Assembly: GCA_949361645.1 (NCBI GenBank)
Contig: OX442423.1
Location: forward strand, 2,847,066-2,911,065
Direction: 5' to 3'
Length of the DNA: 64,000 nucleotides
From: Spongilla lacustris
Lineage: Eukaryota; Porifera; Demospongiae; Spongillida; Spongillidae
A program made the translations under genes and the position numbers. The notes under the pieces were generated by a model. It was not told the DNA's origin and made no database searches. It saw nothing but the letters and a program-made list of their open reading frames with translations. Every line of letters begins with the position of its first letter. Positions within the stretch are counted from its first letter, which is position 1. This document shows, in pieces, positions 7,815 through 18,879 of the stretch.

Positions 7815-9829
7815 TAGGTACTTGGATAAATCGCAAGTGGGTCCGTAAATCGATGATCTAAAACTACGTCGAAAACTGGACACGTATTTCGTAAAGTTGG
7901 AAAAGGTCTTATAGAAGCGAAGAAAGTTGTTCGATTATCTGCGAGGTTGGTCCGACTGCATAGCTTGATTTAGTAAGCCGATTTGTTGTAGAATGAAACG
8001 CCATTGCCTAATTTCGAGCTGGTTCTTGATCTTTTTTTCCCCCCCGCATTGAATTCGTAGTATAATTTTGGGAATGAATCTTGACTTTGATTGTGAACCA
8101 ACTATCACAGGATATATATTGTTATTTAAGTTAGGCATCGAAACATCATATTACAAAGTATGAGGACGTTTGGATGATGCCCAAGGGGTGCTTTAACTAC
8201 CCAGGCGTTTTGTGTTGGTCTGCATGAAAAAAGGACACACATGTTTATATAATTGTATCTTTATACTTGAAATAAGTAGGTTAACTTGGATTCTTTGTCT
8301 ACAAAGCATAAGCACATAACCATTCCTTACAATAAAATGTTTTGTGACTACCCTATTTATTGCACACCCCATTCTTCAATCAACTAAGTTGTAAATGAAA
8401 TTAATTTGAAGACTTAACAAATCATTTTATTTCTATTGTTGTAACATTGTAATTCGATGATGCCCAAGCACTGTTCTTTTCAAGCCAAGTATTCATGTTT
8501 AATTAGATGCATGCATCCATACGGCATTACATGCGCATGTGCGCAACCATTGCTTTTTTGCTATTTAGAATGATGACAGTTATTGATCTAAGGAGGCTCA
8601 TTAATGATTATAAAAAGGATGTGAGTGAGCATGGATCCCTTTTAGCTCCTGAAATAAGAAATGGCTTAGTGTTGTACATCAACTCCAACCTAAAAAATGC
8701 CAAACCTATGGAAAAAGCCAAGCTAGTGGCAAAACTAGCACCAGGACAAGATGTGAACATTAATGCATTGTGCACTTCCATTAAGCGTGTACTTCAAACT
8801 ATCAATTATATGAAGAAGCATCTTACTTGAACCTGAGAAGATATTGTTTTTTATCTTAATCTGAAATTTGAATTGCCTTTAAATGAATCCCAAACAAATA
8901 CATTCAAAAATCCACTTTCATCAGTCAGTCCTCTGCACACTAGTCAAACGGGCACCTCCTGCTCCATACCAATAAACCTTAGATCTAGCTGCACTGAATT
9001 TGGGGAAAGAGAAAGTTCTTTAAGGAAGTTAATGACATCAAATGAGGTTCTCAGAGCAAAGCCGGCTTCAAGTACTTGCTAGTGTTAAAATGCAAAACCT
9101 CTATTTTTCAAAAAGCATTAAATAGAAAGTCAAATATTGAAAAAACACTCTGTTCTAAATTGCTAAGTGCAAAATAATAATAATAAAAACAGTTCAATGA
9201 TTAAGAAGTTGACGTAGGAATATTTGTCATTAAAGCAAGGAAGCCATCACAGTGAAGCAAAACAGTTAACCTACTGGAAAACTGATGAAGCTGAAGAAGA
9301 TGGGGAGAACGTTACAATGACAATATATGGGCTGTTAGCTAAGTGAACTGAATACATGAATACGCTTGATTGTACGTAGTGTAGTGTGTTTGATATTTGC
9401 ATTGAAAATTGTACTGGCAGTTTGATTTGTGTAGATTTCATCAGTTAGTGCCATAATTCAGTACGTATAGTTATGTGTACTATTTGGCAGAATAACCTTC
9501 CTTCTTATCATGATCAATAGTAAGCGTTAGTTACTTATTGAAGCAAAATCCAATGCATCCCTATGTATGATATTAGTGATACTATGTTTTTTAAAGTTTT
9601 GGTTAAGGCTGCACACTTATTTATATTCTGTACTGATAATAAACTCAACCGGGACAGTTTTTGTTTCGCGTACCCTATTAATTCACGTACATTCGCGATC
9701 ATTTCATTTTTGATCTTTCGAATAGCGTGGTGCTCGCAACGAAATGCATAGCGATGAGTATAAGGTATTTTTGGAATGTAGAATTTTTGCTCTTTCCAAC
9801 GATGTATAAAAAAAAAATCCAACTACCTA
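7815..9829 (+). mobile_element. DNA transposon copy A, internally deleted, 7-bp target duplication
   Basis: The ends are TAGGTACTTGGAT (left) and the inverse of TAGGTAGTTGGAT (right). CTCCAGG flanks both sides (7808-7814 and 9830-9836), a 7-bp target duplication. A longer inverted relative is at 31255-35073. Copy A keeps the N-terminal coding part and coiled-coil-like region but lacks the catalytic-looking portion present in copy B, so it should be non-autonomous. The superfamily was not recognised; 6-8 bp duplications occur in several cut-and-paste groups. Confidence 0.85.
8507..8830 (+). CDS. N-terminal coding fragment of the copy A/B transposon protein
   Basis: An ATG-started frame of 107 codons. 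Its first 86 residues read identically to the protein on the minus strand at 34098-34379 in copy B, so the sequence is shared element coding and not chance. It contains LRRLINDYKKD and a Lys-rich KPMEKAKLVAKLAPGQD stretch. In copy B the piggyBac-like insertion interrupts the frame at about residue 86; copy A shows the uninterrupted continuation into SIKRVLQTINYMKKHLT. No known domain was recognised. It probably represents an N-terminal accessory or DNA-binding part of a transposase, which is inference. Confidence 0.5.
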   Translation: MHASIRHYMRMCATIAFLLFRMMTVIDLRRLINDYKKDVSEHGSLLAPEIRNGLVLYINSNLKNAKPMEKAKLVAKLAPGQDVNINALCTSIKRVLQTINYMKKHLT

Positions 9830-9863
9830 CTCCAGGAGCGCGGATACAGGATTTTATGATGGG

Positions 9864-9864
<1 letters not shown>

Positions 9865-9906
<42 letters not shown>
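9865..9906 (+). repeat. Poly-G tract (42 G)
   Basis: An uninterrupted G run lying between the ends of two transposons. Assembly length is unreliable in such runs. Confidence 0.9.
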
Positions 9907-9907
<1 letters not shown>

Positions 9908-9943
9908 TCTAGGGAGGCATGTTGGGTGTGTGCTCATCTAAAC

Positions 9944-11920
9944 TAGGCACTGCGGAATCTTTGATTTTAGACCGTAAAATCCTAGACGTCAGAAGAAAAT
10001 TTTTCTGTTTGCAATTTTAAAAATATTTATTGACACCATTTGGTAAAAACGATCTGGTAGCTTCGTTGTGCTTCATTGTGGCTTACTATGCATTCAGAAC
10101 GACTGCCGAATGCGTGAGACTAGTTTTTAAGTTTTAAAACACGCACCGTATTTATTAAGTGTTGTTCAAATCGAATATAGTTTTCTGGCCACGATTTTCG
10201 ACTCCAAAACGCTGTGTACCCTCCACGGTAAGTACTCTCCCCTCTAGATAATTCATCCTTCTATCTTTCTACGAAGTTTCATAAAGATTTGACGAAGCGC
10301 AGGGTACCTTCAGTTACTTCTACGATGCGCCAGTTACGGAACATCTTTGGACCGATACATCAAATGGTACCATACACCAGGATCTATAGAAACATAATTT
10401 TTTATAACTTAGATCATAACTTTTGGGTTTGGATCATTAAAAATGTCGGAATTTCTATCTGACACTGAATTGTCAGGGTAAAAACATTAAGGTATCTTCA
10501 AGTTAAGGTTTTTGGCTTACAACTCAACAAATAGTTCGACTTAAGAGCTCCTTTTTGTTGCACAGATAGATAGCTCATTATAGTAGCTTTATACATGGAA
10601 TGTTTGAACTCTTAACTTCAATTCGTTGTGAAGTTAGAATTGTTTTTATAAGGATTTTGATATGAGTGCTGCTTAGCATCAGTACGGCCGAATTAATTCG
10701 ACTTAAGAGATGAAAATCATGTCATACTATTCAGAGGTCCCTAAAGTAACCATATAATTTATAATAATTTATTGGACATTTGGTTACCATACTAAATATT
10801 GCTATAAAGGCAGAAAAGCTTAAAATTTAAGAAATTGTATGTAATGTTAGGATTCTTCAGTAAATGTATTTGATTACGTGATGTCAGTGAGGGTGTGCGT
10901 ACTACAGATAGCCAGTTATCCGCGTCAAACGCCACGGGTTCTTTTCAGAAATCAGAACCAATGCAGCTTGGCATCTCAGATGGACCATTCTGGAACAAGA
11001 GCCACGAGCCTAATCCGAAAGTGCGTGATCATGATATGACGGGTCTATTAGCGGAAGATCTTGCTTGTAGAACTCGATCGTTAAACGAATCAGAATTTCA
11101 GCTGACGCTTATGACATATAGATTGCAGCAATAATATAATTTTTTACATGCATATATAATCAACAATGTTGATGTCAACCGAACAGCCATAGCTGCACTG
11201 TTAGTGGTACTGCAACGAGTACAGTACTGAGCTGTGAATGATTATAGTTACATGCTTACGGCCTCATAAGATGACTATACATCTTGCAAAATATATATAC
11301 TATGACAATTCCATGCCACCCAGCGTATTTGCTAATCTAACTTCTCTGCAAGGTGCATGTAAATTTCACCAACGTACTATACGATGGGCAGATAACTCAT
11401 AAAGCATGCAAGTTACCAAAACGAAAAGGAAAATATTAAATGATGGATGAATCTGGAGTTGATGCATGGTCATTGACATGCTCATGGACTATTTAATTGG
11501 TGATTTAGTGTTTGTGGCCAATGAAAATAATATTCTTCAATGCTAAATGATACTATGCTCAAGTGTATGCATGCTAGTCAGTTTTTTGTTCACAATTTGA
11601 AAATATACATGTGATGAATTTTAGTTAAAAACCTTCTAAAAGTCTTAACAAAGTCAGAACCACTTATATGCAATGTTTGGAATTAATATCTTACGGAATG
11701 GCAAGGTTATGCTTTATTGTTCCTCAACCGTCACAGTTTTTATTGCGATTACGCATTGACCGCTGTACTAAAAAGTTGTCACTTTGGCGCTACATATCTC
11801 CGGTGCTAAATATGCTACGGTGACGCATAAAGTACTGTTAAACGCAGCTTTTTTTTGCTCTTTCTAACGATAATAATATTATAATCTTTTGAGCATTTTT
11901 TAAAAATTCCGCAGTGCCTA
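9944..11920. mobile_element. DNA transposon C with 7-bp target duplication
   Basis: Ends are TAGGCACTGCGGAAT and its inverse. TCTAAAC flanks both sides (9937-9943 and 11921-11927). The TAGG start and 7-bp duplication resemble copy A/B, suggesting the same superfamily. No transposase frame is visible. A small frame at 10895-11134 contains EPMQLG, reminiscent of Gypsy gag linkers, but is too short to call. Probably non-autonomous. Confidence 0.8.
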
Positions 11921-11927
11921 TCTAAAC

Positions 11928-12440
11928 CGTCACTCTTAAACAACAGGGTCACTTGTAACATACAGGGTATTTTCGGCTATTAATAGCCTCGATAATAGCA
12001 TTAATATTAAGTTATTGAAATATCACTAGCGAAATCTTTACTGTGTTTGCTGTACAAAACAAAGCCTGATGTAGGAAATAGACGCGCGCGGAAGCTCTGT
12101 GCCTCAGTCTGTGGTGCTGTTCTATTTATTTTTCAGCGTTAAGTTTGCTGGGCCAGTTTATATAGCACACGCGCGCGTACGACGATATATCATCATTAGC
12201 GCCATATCATCATGCACTCATTATGACGGTCAAACCACCTATGTCTACTCGAGGTCCGGGTACGAGAAAAATCGTCCGGGCACGAGGAATGTCACATGAT
12301 ACCGACATTCGCGGGAAAAGGGCTTATTAAATCTATGCACACAGTAAGTTTCATACTAGTACTTTGTAACAGGTGCGTATTGCTATTTTTAGTATCCAGA
12401 ATTTTAGTGAGGGTTGTCCTTTATTTTATGCCTGATATTG
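11928..12440. other. No gene recognised
   Basis: Moderately AT-rich intergenic sequence. Small open frames have no recognisable content. Confidence 0.4.
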
Positions 12441-12441
12441 A

Positions 12442-12454
12442 GTGTGTGTGTGTG

Positions 12455-12530
<76 letters not shown>

Positions 12531-12539
12531 TGTGTGTGT
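12442..12539 (+). repeat. (GT)n microsatellite
   Basis: About 98 bases of GT dinucleotide with a few CG interruptions. Confidence 0.95.
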
Positions 12540-12810
12540 AATGACATAAGGTAAACATTCAAAACTTTTAACGAGTTATTAACACTTGCCCACATCTATT
12601 GACACGGACATTGATTCTAGTCAAAAGATATATCATCACTCATTATCATGAGACGACGAGAACCATGTCGGGTTAGGTACAATGTGGATCAACAAAAGTG
12701 CGTGACAGCTAGTGTGCAGGTATTGAGCTGTGAGCAAGGCTAGCAGTGCATAAAGCTTGGCGCGTTTTAATCTAGAAAAGCTGCAAAGGTGACATAACTG
12801 TAAACATTGT

Positions 12811-12823
12811 GTTGCTAGGCAAC
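12811..12823. promoter_or_regulatory. Possible RFX-type X-box
   Basis: GTTGCTAGGCAAC is a self-complementary 13-mer matching the inverted-repeat X-box bound by RFX factors. No gene start is recognised beside it, so the role is speculative. Confidence 0.35.
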
Positions 12824-12844
12824 AATAGCATGACTCCATAGCAG

Positions 12845-12892
12845 CGGCCAGAGATCATACATCTATACGTATAGATGTATGATCTCTGGCCG
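12845..12892. repeat. 48-bp perfect palindrome
   Basis: Two 24-base halves are exact reverse complements with no spacer, centred on TATACGTATA. It ends 8 bases before the next transposon. Confidence 0.95.
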
Positions 12893-12900
12893 TTACAATA

Positions 12901-13642
12901 GAGGGATTGGAAACGGGGCCAATCAACGCGCGCAATCCTCGAATGAATCCTTACAAGCGGTTAGATAGGACTTAGAGAACACTAAGGCACCCAGGATGGA
13001 GGGAGTGTGACCCTTTATTCCTCGCACTCAGCATGGTCAACGATCGTACCAAGCCACCAGTGAAATGGGATAAAGGGAAGGAAACACTGAGTGAATTTAT
13101 TATTGATGAATGTGCCGAAGCTTCGATTTTCTTCTGCCCATCCACCACCTTTGAAGAAATTCACTGAACAAATGAACGTGGTTTACTGTGATGGGCACAC
13201 TACCAACATACCTCTACCAAAACAATGTATCAAAACCAGCCACCATTGTAACACAACACCATGGCTCCCCCAGAGAGTAAGGGTACCCCATAAGTCACAG
13301 CGAGGTTTCTGACGATGCTATATACACACAACATAGCGATGGGCATGTAATAGATTATGAGCATTAGATACACAAATAATGACGAGAACAGTTCTTCTAG
13401 ATGGACGGATTCTCCCCCAAAAGTAAAAAAAATGGCCTTTTCACTTTTTCTTTTGTTAGAAAATGTCGCAAAATCGAATCTATAAGCATTCAATGAATCT
13501 TTAGTGATCGTCTATCAACTACTTTATTTGAACTTGAGAAGGCATGTTTCCTTACCTTGTGACATTCTAGCCTTCAACTCCGTCCCCTTTTTTGGTTGCA
13601 ATCATAGATTGAAGAATACCCGTGATTCGTTTCCAATCCCTC
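12901..13642. mobile_element. Non-autonomous DNA transposon with TA target duplication
   Basis: Terminal inverted repeat GAGGGATTGGAAACG at the left and its exact inverse at the right, flanked by TA on both sides (12899-12900, 13643-13644). The 742-bp interior has no recognisable transposase. TA duplications fit Tc1/mariner-type mobilisation, which is inference. Confidence 0.7.
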
Positions 13643-13749
13643 TATATATTATACCTGCAGTGGCATACAAGCCTATGTATAATTTGCCCTTCTATGAATG
13701 GGTTAATATAGTCACTAGAAAAATGAATGAAACAAGATATATATAAAAA

Positions 13750-13830
13750 CATTCTCTCTGAGAAAGTTAGTTAGTGGTATATTGAATTTGAAGGCAATGG
13801 TGGTGTAAAAAGGTAGGCAACAAGGATTGG
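13750..13830 (+). repeat. Dispersed repeat unit (partner at 50170-50240)
   Basis: CATTCTCT.TGAGAAAGTT followed by GGTGGTATAT and AATTTGAAGGCAAT.GTGGTGTA is shared with 50170-50240. It is also recognisably related to the arms of the hairpin at 14569-14857, so one mobile family left three traces. Confidence 0.65.
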
Positions 13831-13934
13831 AGATATGATACACATAGTGAGGGGGAAAAAATCACACATACTGCTTTGAAAACCCGAGTTCCATTGCCAG
13901 GAATCTTGCACTTTCATCTGTTTGGTCATGATGT

Positions 13935-14500
13935 CAAGGAGCTGCAACCTGCTTCCAGTAAGGGATTGTTAGGTGCCAAGAAAGAGCACGGATATCAGTT
14001 TGGTGGCCAGGTATTGGATAGCAGATTAAGGATCTTGTTCAGAGTTGCCCAACCTGTTTGAGAGAATTCTCACACCACCCAGAGCCTCTGATGTGTTCAC
14101 TCCACTGCCTGATCTTCCATGGCAGCAAGTTTCATCAGACCTGTTCGTCTTCGAAGGAGAAAGTTATGACGTTGTTACAGACTACTATTCACAATACCCA
14201 AAAGTGCTTAAATTAAGGGATACCACAGCAAAGGAGTCATTGACACATTAAAGGCTATATTTTCACGACATGGTATTCCTGAAATATTGGTTTCTGATAA
14301 TGGCCTACAGTACTCCTCAGAACTGTTTGCATTATTTGCAGTAGAATACAATTTCGTGCATGTGACAAGAAGCCCTCACTTTTCCAAGGGCAATGGGCAT
14401 GCTGAAATATCAGTGCAAATTGTCAAGAATATTTTGAGGAAGTCAGAGGACCCCTCAATTGAAGTCTAAGTGGCCATCCTTGAAGGAGTTTCAAATACAA
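13935..14500 (+). pseudogene. Decayed Gypsy integrase fragment
   Basis: Around 13970-14070 the plus strand encodes a broken CQERARISVWWPG segment and then QSCPTC, the second half of an integrase zinc finger. Next come W-Q-Q-V-SSDLF...VVTDYYSQYP and SDNGLQYSS, the first two Asp motifs, and SKGNGHAEISV, the region of the catalytic Glu. In-frame stops and shifts at about 14020-14060 and 14250 break the gene. It is cut off after 14460 and the hairpin MITE follows. It is the opposite strand to the decayed gag-pol at 15.4-17.9 kb, which lacks its own integrase. The two may be one element split by an inversion. Confidence 0.75.
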
Positions 14501-14568
14501 GATGACAGAAGGAAGAACATGTGCAAGGTGTCCTTGATGCAGTTTCTTGAGGGTCTCCTATTGAAACA

Positions 14569-14857
14569 AGTAAATCAAAAACTTCTCTATCGAGAAAGTG
14601 ATTGGTGGGATGTAGATTGGTGGTGCAAAAAGCAAGGAAACAAGGTACAGTATGTTAAAGTGAGGTTTGGTAGGATCATACAACTCACAGTCCTGAATTT
14701 GCAAATGAAGAAGCCTATTTGCAAATGTAGGACTGTTATAGTTGTAGGATCCTACCAAACCTCACTTTAACATACTGTACCTTGTTTCCTTGCTTTTTGC
14801 ACCACCAATCCTACATCCCACCAATCACTTTCTCGATAGAGAAGTTTTTGATTTACT
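14569..14857. mobile_element. Hairpin MITE
   Basis: Two arms of about 115-120 bp (14569-14690 and 14740-14857) are near-perfect reverse complements around a short centre. Outer ends read AGTAAATCAAAAACTTCTC. No coding content. The arms share sequence with the dispersed repeats at 13750 and 50170. Confidence 0.85.
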
Positions 14858-14867
14858 AGTTCCCCTA

Positions 14868-15400
14868 ATTTTTTTTGTCTCTGCCATAAGTGTTCAATAT
14901 AAAATATGGCTTAGTGTATTCGTTGCGATCAGGCGATGTATAGGACGCTGAGTGTGTAGTCTGAGTATATAGGCCTCTTTTATTGATAGGCCTACCTTTG
15001 TTCTTCGGATATCTTAAACTGAAAGTTCTCCTTGCTAACGAGCCGTTTTCTTTGGCTTGGTCCTTTGCTGAATTAGAACCGCCTGTTGTAAACGCGTCTG
15101 CAGCTGTGTACGTGTGTGTAGCCTGGCAACAGTAAATTAAGACGCGGTCATATTGCATACTGCTAGGCAACCGAGAATTTTCACCGATAATGAATTGCAC
15201 CTGCTTGGGTCATTTCACGGCATTTCATCACCAGCTAATAACTGTAGGTCTTATTTGTATGAAAGGGCACGTTTGTAAATAAAATGCAACTTTTTGAAGC
15301 TAATCTCGTCTTCTTACGACGTTCCTGTCGCGAGTTATACATGATGAACGGAAGACTAAGAACAAAAATTAAATGGCGGAATTTGGGTACCAACTTGTTA
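14868..15400 (+). repeat. Dispersed repeat D (partner at 50335-50840)
   Basis: Shares an ordered series of words with 50335-50840, including ATATGGCTTA.TGTATTC, AGTATATAGGCCTC, GAACCGCCTGTTGTAAACG and TTTTTGAAGCTAATCTCGTC. It ends where the decayed Gypsy sequence begins, so it probably inserted into that element. No coding content recognised. Confidence 0.75.
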
Positions 15401-15404
15401 CTCT

Positions 15405-17915
15405 AACCTTTGCACAAATTGGGTCATCCTGATGCATGTTGCAATAGACTTGGAGTCTTTGTGGACTGGCTGGAAGGTCTCTGACACATACCTCCATCAA
15501 AACTCTGTTTCAGTTTCATGTCTGACATCTCTCTCCTTAAATGATCTTGGTGCACAAGATAAGGTGCCTGCAGTAAACAGCATCTTCCCGACCACATGGT
15601 TGATCATGTAATCAAACCTTGCCAATCTCAGTCTAATCCTAATGATCCAAGGTGGTAGTTCGTCCATGTGTTTTGACTCAAATAAGGCAACAAGAGGCTT
15701 ATGATCAGTTTCGATCATGAACTGCATACCAAGGACACAAGTAGTGAACTTTTCGCAGGCCCAAACACTTGCCAATGCCTCTTTCTCTATTTGTGCATAA
15801 GTAGCTTCCGTGTCTGACAAGGAATGAGAGGCATGCACAACAGGTTTCCACTCAGAATCATACTTTTGTAGAAGTACAGCACCCAATCCATGCAGAGTAA
15901 TATTTTTTGTTTCAGCATTAGGGTCATACATGTAGATGCAGAGCACTGTAGGCTGGCTGAGCTTCGTCTTAATTCCAGTAAATGGCTGTTGTCCACTGCC
16001 AACTTTCTTTAGCAATTCACGTAATGGCAGTGTGATTTGGGCCAGATTGGGAGAAAATTTGCCCCATTGGTTCACCATTCCAAGAAAGCGTCTCAATTCA
16101 GGGATAGTTTGAGGTGGTTAAATGTTTTGTATAGCTGCAATTTTTTCAGGGTCTGCTCGGAATGCCTGTTTCATCAATGATGTGACCCAGGAAGGAGACT
16201 TGGGACATTGAAAACTTACACTTATCCTTATTACTATGAAGTGTTATGCCTGCTGACTGGATTCTTTTCAGGACCACCATCACAACTGTGCATCATGCTG
16301 GTCTTGATCCTTGCCAAATACTAAAATGTCATCTATCTGGCAACAACTCCTTCAAGTCCCTCCAGGATGCGGCTCATGCGTTTTTGAAAGTGCTCCGGTG
16401 CACTGCTTGTCCCAAAAGAAGCAATACCATATGTAGGGTGTAATGAATGTTGTAAGCAGTTTTGACTGTTCTGACAATGGGATCTGCCAAAATCCACTAT
16501 TTGCATCCAGTTTGCTGAATATTCTTGCACCAGTTAGCAATGCCAGGGTGTCATCAACCTTTGGTAGTGGATGTACTTCTCTCGCTATTAAGAGGCCTGA
16601 AATCCACACATCCGGATATCCCCATTCTTTTTGGGAGCCACGACCATGCCAGCACACCATGGTGTAGGAATGTCCATTTTTGAGATAACTCCTAACAATA
16701 GCATTCTATCAAGCTCTGAACCTCCTGACGCAATGGAATTGGGATATTCCATGGAGTGAAAAGTGTATATATGGTTTAGCATTTGGCTGCAGACGGATAT
16801 CAAAAGGTACTCCAATATTACCCAGTCCTTGAAAGAGTGCTGGAAACTCGTCCATTATGGATGGCACACTAACTGCTTCCAATTTAGCTATTAGCTTCAG
16901 TGCAATGATGGCTGGAAGACCCAGCAAGTTCGTCTGAAGTCCTGTCCCCAGTTTCAATGCTTTCTTTTTCATTGTAAGATACCTTGCCATTAAACTGACC
17001 TAAGACTCTCAGGGGTTATTGTGCAGGTCCATACAGTCTTCTCTAACTGTGGCTTCTTTCAGTCTCTGTAGCTCCTTTCTGATATTGCAGTTACTTCCGC
17101 ACCAGTGTCCACTTTAAACTTTATTTGTTCCCCTTCAACCGTTACACTGATTGCTCGAAAATTTGTCAACGACAGAGTATCCAGAAACACCGAGTTCAGA
17201 TCACTATGCTCGGACGAAACATCATCCACTACTATACATGTTGATGAGCAGCACTTGCTAAAGTGACCCTTCTGATGACGTTGATAGCATTGTAGCCTTT
17301 CTAGCAGGGCATTCACTGAAATGGTGTTGTTCCCTGCTGCATCTTAGATATTTCCTCACCTTCTGCTTCTGTGGGTAGCCATCTGTTTGGCCTGCCCTGT
17401 GCTTTATCCAGTGTGACGTCTTCCATACCTTTCAGAACTTGCTGCTGTTCATTTACTGCTTCCTGCTGTCTTACTATTTTCTTGGCTTTTTCAAAGGTGA
17501 GATCTGGATCAAGCTGAAGTCTTTTTGACAGGGCTTCATCTATGATTCCTACCAAGATCCTATCTCGGATCATTTCTGCCGCCATAGTCACAATTTTATG
17601 TCCATTTGTACAGCTTGGTACCCACAGTATCACGTTTCTTACCCTCAAAAATGCGTCAAACTTTTCAACGACCTTTAGGTACACTTTCCGTTCCTCTGCC
17701 GTAATGTTAATCAAAGCAAGAACTGCTGCCACTCCTTTGCCCATACAATAAAGTAGCGTATTTGACCTGTTTTTCATCCGAGTCTTCTGCAAGGCCCACT
17801 GCCGCACGAAACTGGTCGAACCTGGCTATCTACCAATGCCAATCATCCAGCATTTGAAAATTAAATGAGTCCAATGGTTTCAACAGAATTTGTGCCATTC
17901 CAAACAACCGCTGCC
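15405..17915 (-). pseudogene. Decayed Ty3/Gypsy gag-pol
   Basis: Read from 17915 downwards, the order matches the intact element. A GGTGGCAGCGG primer-site-like word and an ATG with a gag start related to that at 2505 come first; the frame is broken almost at once by a stop after DDWHW. Then follow gag (17313-17807), a zinc-knuckle remnant and the protease DTGAEV (17059-17316), and reverse transcriptase in pieces (16333-16990) with SKLDANSGFWQIPLS. RNase H comes last (15497-16096), with QIEKEALASVWACEKF and ETDHKPLV. Many shifts and stops separate the pieces. Sequence stops at 15405 at the edge of repeat D. A related but different family member from the intact copy. Confidence 0.85.
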
Positions 17916-17942
17916 ACCGTGTAGCATTTGTCAGCCTCTCAG

Positions 17943-17962
17943 AAAATAATAATAATAATAAT
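17943..17962 (+). repeat. (AAT)n microsatellite
   Basis: Six AAT units just outside the gag start of the decayed Gypsy element, where its 5' LTR would be expected. No LTR was recognised. Confidence 0.8.
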
Positions 17963-18225
17963 CGCACACATTAACAATTATACTTAGCGTACATGTACAT
18001 TTTACATCACAGAAATTTTCCGAGGCTAATTTACCCTACTCCATGTTGTCAGGCCCATGTGCCTCACACTTACACCATATGTATCCAATTGCAATCAGGT
18101 TTCAGTCTAATTCACTAAATTGCCTCCCACATAACTCTTGTGCCCTACCCACTCCCATGACAACACAATTGGTGCAGCGTCGGCTTTGCACGACACCTAA
18201 CAAAGAATGCTTACAGGCCAGGTGT

Positions 18226-18420
18226 TTAGACACCTCCAGAGACGCTTTTCGATTGAGTCCTTAACATATCTGCATTGGCCACAGTTATGGCACCTCCTGC
18301 TGTAAGACTATGCATCCCAAACTGTGATGGATCCCAACCCATTGCTTTGATCTTCTCCAACAGAATCTCCAATACAGCTCTTGTAATTGTACTAGATGTT
18401 GAAATTATGTTCTTGTGCAT
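18226..18420 (-). pseudogene. Tyrosine recombinase fragment (DIRS/Ngaro/Crypton type)
   Basis: The minus strand encodes MGWDPSQFGMHSLTAGGA followed by ANAD. This matches the HSLRAGGA..AAN box of tyrosine recombinases found in DIRS-like elements and Cryptons, except that the catalytic Arg is Thr. The usual R-H-G-x-W continuation is lost in a shifted frame. Only the last third of the domain remains. Loss of the Arg and of the downstream box means it is inactive. Whether the parent was a DIRS-like retroelement or a Crypton cannot be told. Confidence 0.6.
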
Positions 18421-18458
18421 CCTCCATCAGTGATCTCCAACAAACAAGTCACATGCAC

Positions 18459-18752
18459 CTAAAATGTCCTAGTCGTTGCACACCTGATGGATGTCTCTAC
18501 AAGCTGGACCAGCAGCAGACAATATGATTGAGTCTTAAGTTTGAATGGTCTCATTATAGCACTAGGAGTGTTCATCTTGATGAATCCCAATATTTTACCA
18601 TACCTCTTGCCATTAGTGTCTTTATAATAGCATACAGAACTGTCGCATTTTGCTGACTTGCTGGAAACCTTTAACAATTTCGTATCCTTCAGTACAGTAT
18701 TGAAAGGAAGTTGGAAATAAATAGACACTACTTCTTCAAGATCAGATAGCAT
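18459..18752 (-). CDS. Unrecognised open frame upstream of the recombinase remnant
   Basis: Ninety-seven codons on the same strand as, and upstream of, the recombinase remnant. It contains CYYKDTNGKRYGKILGFIK, which looks like real protein and not translated repeat, but I do not recognise a family. It could be part of another mobile element. Confidence 0.25.
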   Translation of the reverse strand: MLSDLEEVVSIYFQLPFNTVLKDTKLLKVSSKSAKCDSSVCYYKDTNGKRYGKILGFIKMNTPSAIMRPFKLKTQSYCLLLVQLVETSIRCATTRTF

Positions 18753-18879
18753 GAAATGTCCTTACACTGAGCACGTTTATGGTGCACCACTTGCAGTATT
18801 TGCTCAACTTCAACATAAAATTTTTATCCCAGTGTTCTTCAGTTCAAGAGAAAAATTCAATGGCCATGATACACATGCA

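Noticed and set aside
10895..11134. EPMQLG-containing frame as a Gypsy gag
   Set aside because: Too short, no zinc knuckle and no neighbouring pol sequence; it lies inside a DNA transposon. Mentioned in that entry only.
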